From: Streptomyces cavernicola
GTDB lineage: Bacteria > Actinomycetota > Actinomycetes > Streptomycetales > Streptomycetaceae
Length of the DNA stretch: 64,000 nt
Assembly: GCF_029968035.1 (NCBI RefSeq)
Contig: NZ_JASCIQ010000006.1
Location: forward strand, 62,001-126,000
Direction of reading: 5' to 3'
The translations under genes and the position numbers were made by a program. The notes beneath the pieces are model-generated. The model ran no database searches, was not told the DNA's origin, and worked only from the letters and a program-made list of their open reading frames with translations. Of the stretch, positions 23,631 to 31,541 are shown one piece after another (the stretch's first letter is position 1; each line of letters begins with the position of its first letter).

Positions 23631-24787
23631 GTCTCCAGGTCGTCCCCGCTCACGGTGCCCGGCGCGGCGTGCCCGGTCAGGGCGAGGGTCAGGTCGAACT
23701 CCGCGAGCAGGCACCGGATCACGTGCTCCACGCCCGCCTGACCGTCGAGGCCAAGCCCGTACGCGTACGGCCGGCCCACGAGCACCGACCGCGCGCCGAG
23801 GGCGAGGGCCTTGAACACGTCGTCGCCGGTGCGCACCCCGCTGTCGAACAGGACGGTCAGCCGGTCGCCGACCGCCTCCGCGACGCGCGGCAGGGCGTCG
23901 GCCGCGGCGATCGAGCCCGCCACCTGGCGGCCGCCGTGGTTGGAGACCACCACGCCGTCCATGCCCGCGTCCGCCGCGAGCCGCGCGTCGTCCGGGTGCA
24001 GGATGCCCTTCAGGACGATCGGGCCGTCCCAGTTCTCCCGCAGGAACGCCAGGTCGGGCCAGGTCTTCGCCGGGTCCGCGAACATGCCGACGAAGTGCAT
24101 GACCGCCGCGTTCGGGTCCTCGTGCACGGGCTTGGCGAGGCCCGCCCGGAACGCTGGGTCGGTGAAGTAGTTCGCGGTGCCCACACCATGCAGGAACGGC
24201 AGGTACGCCTGGTCGAGGTCGCGCGGCCGCCAGGCGAGCAGCGGGGTGTCGAGGGTGACGAGCAGGGCCGTGAACCCGGAGGCCTTCGCCCGGTCCAGGA
24301 AGCTCTTCGTCACCTCCCGGTCCTTCGCCCAGTACAGCTGGAACCACCGCTCGCCGTCGCCCATCGCCTCCGCGACCTGCTCCATCGGCGTGCTCGACGC
24401 GGAGGAGAGCACGAACGGCACGCCCTGCGCGGCCGCCGCGCGCGCCGCCGCCGACTCCGCGTCCGGGTGCATGATCGAGAGCACGCCGACGGGCGCGAGC
24501 GCGAGCGGCGCGGGCAGCGTGCGCCCCAACACCTCGACGGACAGGTCCCGTTGGTGCACGTCCCGCAGCATCCGCGGCACGATCCGGCGCCGGTCGAGCG
24601 CAGCCCGGTTCGCCGCGGCGGTGCTGCCGCTGCCCGCGCTGCCCGCCACGTAGCCGACCGGGCCCGGCCCGAGCCGCCGCTCGACCAGCTCCTCCAGACG
24701 CGTCAGATCGGTGGGCAGCCGCGGCACCGCGCCCGTCATGCCGTTCAGATAGATCTCGTACTGAAAGTCCGCCCGGTGACCAGCCAC
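23618..24787 (-). CDS. FMN-dependent alpha-hydroxyacid oxidase (lactate 2-monooxygenase-like)
   Basis: A 389-residue TIM-barrel flavoprotein of the lactate oxidase/glycolate oxidase family, oxidising an L-2-hydroxyacid to the 2-keto acid. The active-site segment GVVVSNHGGRQVAGSIAAA holds the catalytic His and substrate-binding Arg. LAPVGVLSIMHPDAESAAARAA, FQLYWAKDREV and GARSVLVGRPYAYGLG are the flavin-binding elements. The N-terminus (HRADFQYEIYLNGM) resembles lactate 2-monooxygenases. It is the first gene of a two-gene operon with the D-hydroxyacid dehydrogenase and overlaps it by 4 bp. Together the pair could racemise or clear a hydroxyacid via its keto form. Confidence 0.88.
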   Translation of the reverse strand: MAGHRADFQYEIYLNGMTGAVPRLPTDLTRLEELVERRLGPGPVGYVAGSAGSGSTAAANRAALDRRRIVPRMLRDVHQRDLSVEVLGRTLPAPLALAPVGVLSIMHPDAESAAARAAAAQGVPFVLSSASSTPMEQVAEAMGDGERWFQLYWAKDREVTKSFLDRAKASGFTALLVTLDTPLLAWRPRDLDQAYLPFLHGVGTANYFTDPAFRAGLAKPVHEDPNAAVMHFVGMFADPAKTWPDLAFLRENWDGPIVLKGILHPDDARLAADAGMDGVVVSNHGGRQVAGSIAAADALPRVAEAVGDRLTVLFDSGVRTGDDVFKALALGARSVLVGRPYAYGLGLDGQAGVEHVIRCLLAEFDLTLALTGHAAPGTVSGDDLETGTA

Positions 24788-24883
24788 TATGTCGATTCCT
24801 CCGCACTAGAGGGCACATCCGAACCAGAGGAGCACGTTCGGTCACCCTCACACCTGCGCCGTGCGGTGATCAAGAGCGGGGCG

Positions 24884-24934
24884 GGACTTTGCGCGGAACA
24901 GGACTTTGTACGGAACAGGACTTTGTACGGAACA
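24884..24934. repeat. Three tandem 17-bp repeats
   Basis: Three head-to-tail copies of GGACTTTGTACGGAACA occupy 24884-24900 (diverged in three bases), 24901-24917 and 24918-24934. They lie upstream of the hydroxyacid oxidase gene and could be a regulator site array or simple repeat slippage. Confidence 0.75.
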
Positions 24935-25065
24935 GGCGGCCGCCCACCCGGGCGTACCGTGGAGACAGGGCCGGGCGGGGCCCGTCTGTGCGTACGTCGA
25001 TGCTCCGAGCCGCCGCAGGCGTCCCCGCGCCGGCTGCCGAAGGAGACAGCGCCTCCAGCGTTTGA

Positions 25066-25370
25066 GATGGGGGTCCCCCCTGCTCTTGCGCAGCCGAGAG
25101 CTTGGGGGAGGGGGGCTGGGGCTGGCCCCCGGGATGGGGTCCGGGGTGGAGCCCCGAGGCGGGGCAGGGGCGGCAGCCCCGAAGCGGGGTCCAGGGGCGG
25201 CAGTCCCGGGTAGGGGTTTGGGGGCGGCAGCCCCGTGGTGTGGTCCAGGGGTGGCAGTCCCGGGTGGGGGCCGGGCGGGAGCCCTGGGGAGCGGGGGTCC
25301 GGGGGCGCAGCACCCGGGCTGACGGCGGTCTTTCGGGAAGGGGTGGGGTGGGGGGAAGGAACAGCCCCCG
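25066..25370. repeat. Variable GC-rich tandem repeats in a 757-bp gene-free spacer
   Basis: The gap 24788-25544 holds no convincing gene. From 25066 it carries a reversed copy of the CAAGCTCTCGGCT module, then about eight imperfect copies of a roughly 28-30-bp unit built on GGGGCGGCAGCCCCG and GGGGTCCAGGGGC. It closes with CTTTCGGGAAGGGGTGGGG. Such sequence can form many alternative hairpins. Confidence 0.6.
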
Positions 25371-25472
25371 GGCGGCAGGCGGGTCGGGGGCGGGCCCCGA
25401 GGGAGCGATAGGCCGTCGCTATTGCGGGCATTGGGGAATCGCGCATTGTCGCAGCCCTCCCCGCTGGGCGAG

Positions 25473-25493
25473 CCTGATCCGAAAGACAGGCCC
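25473..25493. other. Solo MITE-end-like sequence
   Basis: CCTGATCCGAAAGACAGGCC followed by C matches the right end of the MITE-like element at 11556-11785 (CCTGATCCAAACGACAGGCC) in 19 of 21 positions. No matching left end is visible nearby, so this may be a relic of an old insertion upstream of the aldehyde dehydrogenase gene. Confidence 0.4.
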
Positions 25494-25544
25494 GAGGTCG
25501 GCGCACCGCGCCGGCGCGGGCCAGGCGAAGGGGAGGGCAAGTCT

Positions 25545-26996
25545 GTGTCACAGCACCTTCGGCTCAACTTCGTAGACGGGCTATGGGCCCGCGCGGAATC
25601 GGGGCTCACCAGGGAGAACGTCAACCCCGCCGACTTCTCCGACGTACTCGGGGAGTTCGCCGAGTCCGGCGGAGTCGACGCCGACCGGGCGGTGGACGCG
25701 GCAGCCGCCGCACTCCCCGCCTGGCGCGCCCTAGGCCCGATCAAACGCGCGGCCCACCTCACCGAGGCCGGCCGGCTGCTCGCCGAACGCGCCGAAGAGG
25801 TGGCCGCGGCCATCACCCGCGAGCAGGGCAAACTCCTCAAGGAGGCCCGAGGCGAGGTCCAACGCGCCCTCGCCGTACTGGAGTTCACGGCCGGCCAGGC
25901 CCGTACGCTCGGTGGCGTGACGGTCCCCGCGGAGGACGACCGCACCTTCGCGTACACCTTCCGCCGCCCCATCGGCGTGGTCGGCCTCGTCACCCCGTGG
26001 AACTTCCCGCTCGCCATCCCGATGTGGAAGGTCGCCCCCGCACTGCTCTCCGGCTGCACGGCGGTGCTGAAGCCGTCGCCGCTCACCCCGCTCACGTCCG
26101 CGCTCCTCGTGGAGGTGTTCCAGCAGGCGGGCCTGCCGGACGGGGTGCTCAACCTTGTACAGGGCGACGTCGCGGCCGGCGAGGCCCTGGTCGCCAACCC
26201 GGCCGTCGCGGGCATCAGTTTCACCGGCTCCCTCGGCGTCGGCACCGCCATCCACACCGGCGGCGCGCACCGACTCCTGCGTACGCAACTGGAGTTGGGC
26301 GGCAAGAACGCGGTCGTGGTGTGCGACGACGCGGACCTGGACAAGGCCGTGGACGCGGTCGTGCACGGCGCGTTCGGGCAGGCGGGCCAGCGGTGCAGCG
26401 CGACCAGCCGGGCCGTCGTGGACGTACGCGTACGGGACCGGTTCCTGGACCTCCTCGTGGCGCGGGTCGCGGGCCTGCGCGTGGGCCCCGGCGACGATCC
26501 CGCCTCGCAGCTCTGCCCGGTCGTGAACACCGTGCGCAGGGACGCCGCGCTCGCCGCGATCGCGGGCGCCCAGCGCGACGGCGGCAAGGTGCTCTGCGGC
26601 GGCGGGCCCGAGGAGCGGCCGGATCTCCCCGAGGGGTGCTACGTGCAGCCGACGGTGATCCGGGACGTGCCGTGGGACAGCGAGCTGGCGCAGGAGGAGG
26701 TGTTCGGGCCGGTGCTCGCGGTGGTCGACGCGGACGGCTTCGACGATGCGATCCGGATCGCGAACTCGGTCAAGTACGGGATGAGCGGCACGGTGTTCAC
26801 GGCCTCGCAGGCGCGGGCGTTCGAGGCGGTGGAGCGGTTCGAGGCGGGGATGCTGCACGTCAACCGGCCGGGGGTGGGGGCGTACGCGCATCTGCCGCAT
26901 GTCGGGGCGAAGGCCTCGCAGTACGGGCCGCCCGAGTGCTCGCCCGAAGTGTTCGACTTCTACACGGAGTGGCACTCGGCCTGCATCGGCTACTGA
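25545..26996 (+). CDS. Aldehyde dehydrogenase, candidate phosphonoacetaldehyde dehydrogenase
   Basis: A 483-residue ALDH-superfamily enzyme oxidising an aldehyde to the acid with NAD(P)+. Catalytic residues are Asn153 (PWNFP), Lys176 (LKPSPL), Glu250 (QLELGG) and the nucleophile Cys284 in GQRCSATSR. It most resembles succinate- and 2-oxoglutarate-semialdehyde dehydrogenases. PhnY, which oxidises phosphonoacetaldehyde, is of the same group and near-identical length, with an Arg before the Cys, as here. It converges with the FAD oxidoreductase of the phosphonate cluster, so a PhnY role is attractive but not proven. The GTG start at 25545 follows GGGGAGGG; upstream codons are not protein-like. 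Confidence 0.85.
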   Translation: MSQHLRLNFVDGLWARAESGLTRENVNPADFSDVLGEFAESGGVDADRAVDAAAAALPAWRALGPIKRAAHLTEAGRLLAERAEEVAAAITREQGKLLKEARGEVQRALAVLEFTAGQARTLGGVTVPAEDDRTFAYTFRRPIGVVGLVTPWNFPLAIPMWKVAPALLSGCTAVLKPSPLTPLTSALLVEVFQQAGLPDGVLNLVQGDVAAGEALVANPAVAGISFTGSLGVGTAIHTGGAHRLLRTQLELGGKNAVVVCDDADLDKAVDAVVHGAFGQAGQRCSATSRAVVDVRVRDRFLDLLVARVAGLRVGPGDDPASQLCPVVNTVRRDAALAAIAGAQRDGGKVLCGGGPEERPDLPEGCYVQPTVIRDVPWDSELAQEEVFGPVLAVVDADGFDDAIRIANSVKYGMSGTVFTASQARAFEAVERFEAGMLHVNRPGVGAYAHLPHVGAKASQYGPPECSPEVFDFYTEWHSACIGY

Positions 26997-27016
26997 CGCC
27001 GCCCCCACGCATCACA

Positions 27017-27052
27017 GAGGCCCCGGCGGGAACCGTTTCCCGCCGGGGCCTC
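27017..27052. terminator. Bidirectional hairpin terminator
   Basis: A perfect 16-bp stem, GAGGCCCCGGCGGGAA pairing with TTCCCGCCGGGGCCTC around a 4-base loop, lies just after the aldehyde dehydrogenase stop, between convergent genes. Confidence 0.75.
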
Positions 27053-27112
27053 ACGCCGTCTGCAGTTCCCCACCCCGCCCCTTCCCGAACTGGGGCTCCG
27101 CCCCAGACCCCG

Positions 27113-27164
27113 CTCCTCAACCGCCGGAGGGGCTGAAAAATCAGCCCCTCCGGCGGTTGAGGAG
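27113..27164. terminator. Long hairpin (24-bp stem) between convergent genes
   Basis: The arms 27113-27136 and 27141-27164 are perfect inverted copies (CTCCTCAACCGCCGGAGGGG plus CTGA) around a loop of four A residues. It lies 7 bp beyond the stop of the FAD oxidoreductase gene and uses the CCGGAGGGGCTGA repeat module common in this window. Confidence 0.75.
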
Positions 27165-27170
27165 ATTCGA

Positions 27171-28304
27171 TCAGCCCCCCACAACCTCCTCCGCCAACCC
27201 GAACGACAGCGTCATCCCCGCCCCGCCCACCCCGTTGACCACCGTGACCCCCGGCTCGGGCGACACCACGAGTTCCGTGCGGCCGTCGCGCAGGGACGGG
27301 TAGTAGCCGGTCCAGCGCTCGGTGACGCGCGGGTCCGGCAGGTCGGCGAAGGTGCCCAGGTAATCGAGGACGGCCTCGTTGATGCCCTCGTCCTCGAACG
27401 GGTCGTGGGTCAGGCCGTACGCGTGGCTGTCGCCGATCGTGAGGCGGCCGTCGGCGGTCTGCGAGAGCAGGACGTGGATGCCGTGCTCGCGGTGGTACGG
27501 CAGCTCCTCGTTCATCCGCGCGGCGAGCGCCTCGCGGGCGGTGAGGCCGTCGAACGCCGCGTAGTGCAGGAGCGTCAGGCCACCGCACAGCATCGGGCCG
27601 AGCGGCCGGCCGCCGGGCTGGACCCCCGTACGCATCATCTGCAGCTTGCAGCGGACCAGACCACTGTCGGCGAACGCGTCCGGGTAGAGCGTGGCGAAGT
27701 CGTTGCCGCTGCACACGAAGACCCGCCCGGCCCGCCACTCGCCGGCCGTGGTCGACACGGTGGGCAGGTCGACGGAGCGGACGGTCGTGCCGAAGCGGAT
27801 GTCGACGCCGTACTCGGAGATCAGGTGCTCGGCGACGGCGGGGATCGCCCGCCGCGGGTCGACGTTGAGCTCGGTCGGGCTCCACATCGCCGCCAACAGG
27901 CCCTCGGGGCGGGCCACATGGCTGCTGTCGAGGGCCTCGCGGGCGGTCATCATGGCGACCCCGCGGTCCCGGGCGGCCGGGGTGGCGGCGACGAACTCCT
28001 CCAGGACCGCCACCTCATCGGGGCGGTGGGCGAGGTGCAGCGAACCGCTCTGCTCGGCCCACAGGCCGGTCTTGGACGCTATCTCCAGCCAGATCTCCCG
28101 GCTGCGCAGGGCACGTTCGTAGATCGCGCCCCGCTGCTGTCCGACGGCCCAGATCATGCCGAAGTTGCGGATGGACGCGCCCACGGCGAACTCGTCCCGT
28201 TCGAAGACGACCACGCGTTCCCCGCGGCGCGCGGCGGCGAGGGCGTGCGCGAGTCCGACGATGCCGGCGCCGACGACGACGGTGTCGGCCTGGTTGACGC
28301 TCAT
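27171..28304 (-). CDS. TIGR03364-like FAD-dependent oxidoreductase, phosphonate-associated
   Basis: A 377-residue DAO-type flavoprotein. The ADP-binding loop is VVVGAGIVGLAHALAAARRGERVVVFER at the N-terminus, followed by GASIRNFGMIW, and the FAD closing motif is GVTVVNGVGGAGMTLSFGLAE. The ASIRNFGMIW segment and the length fit the TIGR03364 clade. Members of that clade sit next to phosphonatase-like enzymes and phosphonate transporters and are proposed to deaminate an aminoalkylphosphonate oxidatively. Here it is the last gene of a set with an OPA transporter and phosphonoacetate hydrolase, which supports a phosphonoacetaldehyde-forming role. The ATG at 28304 follows GAGAGG with 8 nt spacing. 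Confidence 0.82.
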   Translation of the reverse strand: MSVNQADTVVVGAGIVGLAHALAAARRGERVVVFERDEFAVGASIRNFGMIWAVGQQRGAIYERALRSREIWLEIASKTGLWAEQSGSLHLAHRPDEVAVLEEFVAATPAARDRGVAMMTAREALDSSHVARPEGLLAAMWSPTELNVDPRRAIPAVAEHLISEYGVDIRFGTTVRSVDLPTVSTTAGEWRAGRVFVCSGNDFATLYPDAFADSGLVRCKLQMMRTGVQPGGRPLGPMLCGGLTLLHYAAFDGLTAREALAARMNEELPYHREHGIHVLLSQTADGRLTIGDSHAYGLTHDPFEDEGINEAVLDYLGTFADLPDPRVTERWTGYYPSLRDGRTELVVSPEPGVTVVNGVGGAGMTLSFGLAEEVVGG

Positions 28305-28350
28305 GATGGAAACCTCTCTCGGTACGGCAGGGTGCGGTGAAGGCACGACG

Positions 28351-28380
28351 AGGTACAGCGAGGTGCAGCGAGGTGCAACG
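28351..28380. repeat. Three tandem 10-bp repeats
   Basis: AGGTACAGCG, AGGTGCAGCG and AGGTGCAACG follow one another in the spacer between the transporter and the FAD oxidoreductase. There is a partial fourth copy (AGGG). Function unknown. Confidence 0.65.
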
Positions 28381-28487
28381 AGGGTGAATGCGCGGGGAGT
28401 TGGGCAGATCCGGGCCCGGCCGGGGCAGGTGTCGAGGCGCCCGGCCGGGCCCGGGGGAGTGCCGGACCAGGTCTCCCGGCCGGTCCG

Positions 28488-29831
28488 TCAGGCGGCGGCC
28501 GCGTTGCGCGGCCGCCGGTTCCAGTGCGGCAGCATCAGGAGTCCGGCGAGCAGCGCGGCCCCCGCGAAGCCGATGAACAGCGCGTCCCCGGAGAGGAACC
28601 CGGGCAGCAGGCCGCCGAGGATCGCTCCGACCGAACCGCAGCCGTTGACGAGGCCCGCGGCGGTTCCCGCGCCCTTGTCGGTGCCGAAGTCGACGGCCGC
28701 GACGCAGGAGATCATCGAGTCGGCGGCGTACACCGTGAGACCGATGACGGCGAGCACCGCGACCATCACCGGGACGCTGCCGGTCGCGGTGAGCGGCATG
28801 AACAGCGCGAGCGTCACCGTCAGGAGCGCCAGGGAGAGCACGCACGGCGGCACGCGGCGCGAGCCGAACAGCTTGTCGGAGAGCCAGCCCACCACGATCG
28901 GGGCGACGACGCCCGCGACGCCGAAGGCGATCGGGATGAGGACCGCGCCCACCTTGTCGATGTCGGGCAGCCGGCGGCTGACCAGCACGGGACCCCACAG
29001 CAGGATCGCGTATCGGGCGGGCTTCAGGAGGAAGTAGGAGGCGCCCAGGGTGAGCACCATCCGGTCGCGGAGCGTCTCCCGGTAGAGCGCGAGCCCGGCC
29101 CGCCGCGGCTTCGCCGAACCTCCCTCGGCCTCGGTCGCGGTCTCCGCACCGGTCTCTGTGCCCGTCTCCTCCTCTACGGCCGAAATCCCTGCGTCCTCAG
29201 GGGAGTTCTTCTGCAGCAGCACGAACAGGACGAGGACCACGGCGAGCGACGCCGCGCCCGCGAAGAACGCGATCCGCCAGCTGTCGAACAGGGAGTACGC
29301 GATCCAGCCGAGGAACGGCGGCGCGGCGAGCCCGCCGAAGGCGTAGTTGGTGCTCCACAGGCCGAGGACGCGCCCTCGCTGCCGTACGGGGAAGAAGCTG
29401 CCCATGTTCTTGCACAGCGGCGCCCAGCCCGTGGACTGTGCGAGGCCCTGCAGCACCATCGCGCCGCCGAAGACGAGCAGAGCACTGCTCACGCCCATCA
29501 CGCAGGCGGCGACGATCGCGCCGACCATGCCGCCGATGACGACGACCCGCGGCCCGAACCGGTCGGCCCACATGCCCCACAGGAACTGGCCCACCGCGTA
29601 GGCGGCCAGATAGACGGCGTCGATGACGCCGAGGAACCGTTCCGTGAGGACGACGTTGACGGCAGGGTCCTCCAGGATGCCGAGCTTGGCGACGGAGAAC
29701 GCCTGGCGTACGAAGTAGAAGCCCGCGTACGCGAGCCAGGTGACGGCGAAGATCCGCCAGCGCCAGCGAGCGGCGCCGGTGGCCCCGCTGACGGTCCGTG
29801 AACTGCCCTGCAGTGGTGCGAGGTCGGCCAT
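28488..29831 (-). CDS. OPA/GlpT-like MFS transporter, candidate phosphonate importer
   Basis: A 447-residue twelve-helix major facilitator. The first helix reads VTWLAYAGFYFVRQAFSVAK, the hallmark of organophosphate:phosphate antiporters (GlpT, UhpT). It is followed by GMWADRFGPRVVV between helices 2 and 3, and KNMGSFFPVRQRGRVLGLWSTNYAFGG further on. An acidic, Thr/Glu-rich loop separates the two six-helix halves. OPA transporters exchange phosphate for a phosphorylated organic acid, which would suit a phosphonate. It lies between phnA and the FAD oxidoreductase on the same strand, so it probably imports their substrate. The ATG at 29831 has only a weak GGACA upstream. Confidence 0.85.
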   Translation of the reverse strand: MADLAPLQGSSRTVSGATGAARWRWRIFAVTWLAYAGFYFVRQAFSVAKLGILEDPAVNVVLTERFLGVIDAVYLAAYAVGQFLWGMWADRFGPRVVVIGGMVGAIVAACVMGVSSALLVFGGAMVLQGLAQSTGWAPLCKNMGSFFPVRQRGRVLGLWSTNYAFGGLAAPPFLGWIAYSLFDSWRIAFFAGAASLAVVLVLFVLLQKNSPEDAGISAVEEETGTETGAETATEAEGGSAKPRRAGLALYRETLRDRMVLTLGASYFLLKPARYAILLWGPVLVSRRLPDIDKVGAVLIPIAFGVAGVVAPIVVGWLSDKLFGSRRVPPCVLSLALLTVTLALFMPLTATGSVPVMVAVLAVIGLTVYAADSMISCVAAVDFGTDKGAGTAAGLVNGCGSVGAILGGLLPGFLSGDALFIGFAGAALLAGLLMLPHWNRRPRNAAAA

Positions 29832-30058
29832 GGCGGTGTCCTGTCCCTCGTCCTCGGTGCCGATAACGGGTGCGTGGGGGGCGGCTGTTGGGCCCTGGCT
29901 GTGGGGTGGGTACGCCCGGCCGGAGAAGGCCGGTCCGGCCGGGCGGTCCGGTGGGACCCCGCGCACAGGCGGGCGCGGGGCCGGTCGGTCGGGTGGTGCG
30001 GGACCCGGTGGGTCAGGCGACGGGGCCCGGCCGGGTCAGGCGGTGCAGGACCGGCCGG

Positions 30059-31306
30059 TCAGGCGGCGGGGAGCGGCTCGCCGGCGGCGATCGCGGCGCC
30101 GATCCAGTACGCGTCGAAGTTGCGCAGCCGGTGGTCGACGGGCAGGCCCTCGACCGGGGCGTTGACGAGGAACGGCACCTTCTGCTCGGTCAGCCCGCCG
30201 TGCGAGCGCAGCGGTTCGGTGAAGCCGGAGATGTCGTGCCGGGCCGGTGTCGTGCCGAGGACCGTGTTGCGCTCGGCGATGACGACGAGGTCGCCGATCC
30301 GGTCGCCCGGCAGCTCGAACCGCTCGCAGGCCGCCTCCCGGGTCAACACTTCCTCCACGCCCTCCAGTTGGGCGAGGCCGGCGGCCACGGCTGCGCGGTC
30401 GGCGGACGCGGGCAGATGGACGGTGGCGTACGAGCCCAGCGCGCCGTGGTGCACGGTGTACGGGTCGGTGATGGGCAGCACGACCCGCGCCGCGCCCGGT
30501 TCGAGCCGGGCGTCCAGCTCGTCCTGGAGATGGACGACACGGGCCGCGCCGTCCCCGCCCGCCTTGGCGTTCATGCCGTGGTCGGCGGTGACGACGAGGA
30601 CCGCGCCGAGCGCGTCGATCCGCTCGAAGTACTGGTCGAGCATGGCGTAGAAGTCGTTGGCGACCGGCGAGCCCGGGGCGTGCTTGTGCTGGATGTAGTC
30701 CGTGAGCGACAGGTACATCAGGTCGGGCCGGTCCTTGTCGAGGATGTCCGCGCCCGCGGCCATGACGAGCTCGCTCAGCTCGGCGCTGTACACCGACGGC
30801 AGCTCCATGCCGGTGCGTTCCAGGACCTTGCCGATGCCGTTCTCCGCCTCGGTGGCCTGGTCGGCCTTCTCCGCGGAGAAGCAGATGCCGTCCTTGAGGC
30901 CGCTGCCCAGGAGCCGGCGCAGCTTGTCCTTGGCGGTGATGACGGCGACCTTCGCCCCGCGCTGCGAGAACTCCGCGAACAGCGTGGGCGCGCGCAGCAG
31001 TCCGGGGTCGTTCATCATGACCTCGGCGCCGGACTCGGTGTCGTAGAAGTAGTTGCCGCAGATGCCGTGCACGGCGGGCGACACACCCGTCGCGATGGAC
31101 AGGTTGTTGGGGTTGGTGAAGGACGGCATGGTGCAGTCGGCCCGCAGGTCGGCCCCGCGCTGCAGCATCCGCTCCAGGAAGGGCATGCGGCCGTCCGCGA
31201 TGGCCCGCTCGTGGTAGGCGTCCTCGCTGCCGTCGATGCACACGACGACGACGGGCCGGTGGGGCCGGTGGTAGCGGCGCCCGTTCACAGTCAGCGGCTC
31301 GGTCAT
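30059..31306 (-). CDS. phnA: Phosphonoacetate hydrolase
   Basis: A 415-residue alkaline-phosphatase-superfamily enzyme that hydrolyses the C-P bond of phosphonoacetate to acetate and phosphate. The metal-binding Asp is in VVVCIDGSEDAYH (Asp25). The nucleophile Thr64 is in MPSFTNPNNLSIATG, nearly identical to the Thr68 motif of Sinorhizobium PhnA. The second zinc set is in YLSLTDYIQHKHAPG and VVTADHGMN, and the final His is in SHGGLTEQKVPFL. Length matches the family. The ATG at 31306 is preferred (AGGGGTGG upstream); an ATG at 31372 would add 22 residues. It leads an operon with the transporter and oxidoreductase and diverges from a LysR gene. Confidence 0.93.
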   Translation of the reverse strand: MTEPLTVNGRRYHRPHRPVVVVCIDGSEDAYHERAIADGRMPFLERMLQRGADLRADCTMPSFTNPNNLSIATGVSPAVHGICGNYFYDTESGAEVMMNDPGLLRAPTLFAEFSQRGAKVAVITAKDKLRRLLGSGLKDGICFSAEKADQATEAENGIGKVLERTGMELPSVYSAELSELVMAAGADILDKDRPDLMYLSLTDYIQHKHAPGSPVANDFYAMLDQYFERIDALGAVLVVTADHGMNAKAGGDGAARVVHLQDELDARLEPGAARVVLPITDPYTVHHGALGSYATVHLPASADRAAVAAGLAQLEGVEEVLTREAACERFELPGDRIGDLVVIAERNTVLGTTPARHDISGFTEPLRSHGGLTEQKVPFLVNAPVEGLPVDHRLRNFDAYWIGAAIAAGEPLPAA

Positions 31307-31412
31307 GTACGGATCCACCCCTGAGGTCGAAGTCTCGCGGACGGCCTCCTCGTTCGCCGTGCCGCGTTTCATGGGTAGCACCGGCGGCGGGGGCGGAAGA
31401 ACCACCGGATTC

Positions 31413-31429
31413 GCTATGGCGGCCATAGC
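31413..31429. promoter_or_regulatory. LysR-type operator (T-N11-A) between phnA and lysR gene
   Basis: GCTATGGCGGCCATAGC is a perfect 7-3-7 inverted repeat that contains a T-N11-A LysR box (T31415, A31427). It lies about 107 bp before phnA and 70 bp before a TAGGCT -10 box (31486-31491) of the divergent LysR gene. This is the expected primary binding site for that regulator. Confidence 0.7.
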
Positions 31430-31541
31430 CCCCCGGGCCGAGAGAGACCGCGTACGAGCCCTCCCCCGCAGGCCGGGGCGCGGGCTAGGCTCGGCGCCCG
31501 GTGATCGACGAGGCTCGCCCGGCGAGTGGGGAGGGGCGTGC

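Noticed and set aside
22578..24851. 757-codon minus-strand frame spanning oxidase and dehydrogenase
   Set aside because: Only its C-terminal half is real (the dehydrogenase). The N-terminal half is the wrong frame of the hydroxyacid oxidase, joined because the frame happens to stay open.
25066..25370. CRISPR-like array
   Set aside because: The repeats are degenerate, contiguous and without unique spacers; no cas genes are near.
28524..29801. 425-codon plus-strand frame opposite the OPA transporter
   Set aside because: Composition is Arg/Glu/Asp noise, while the minus strand has twelve membrane helices.
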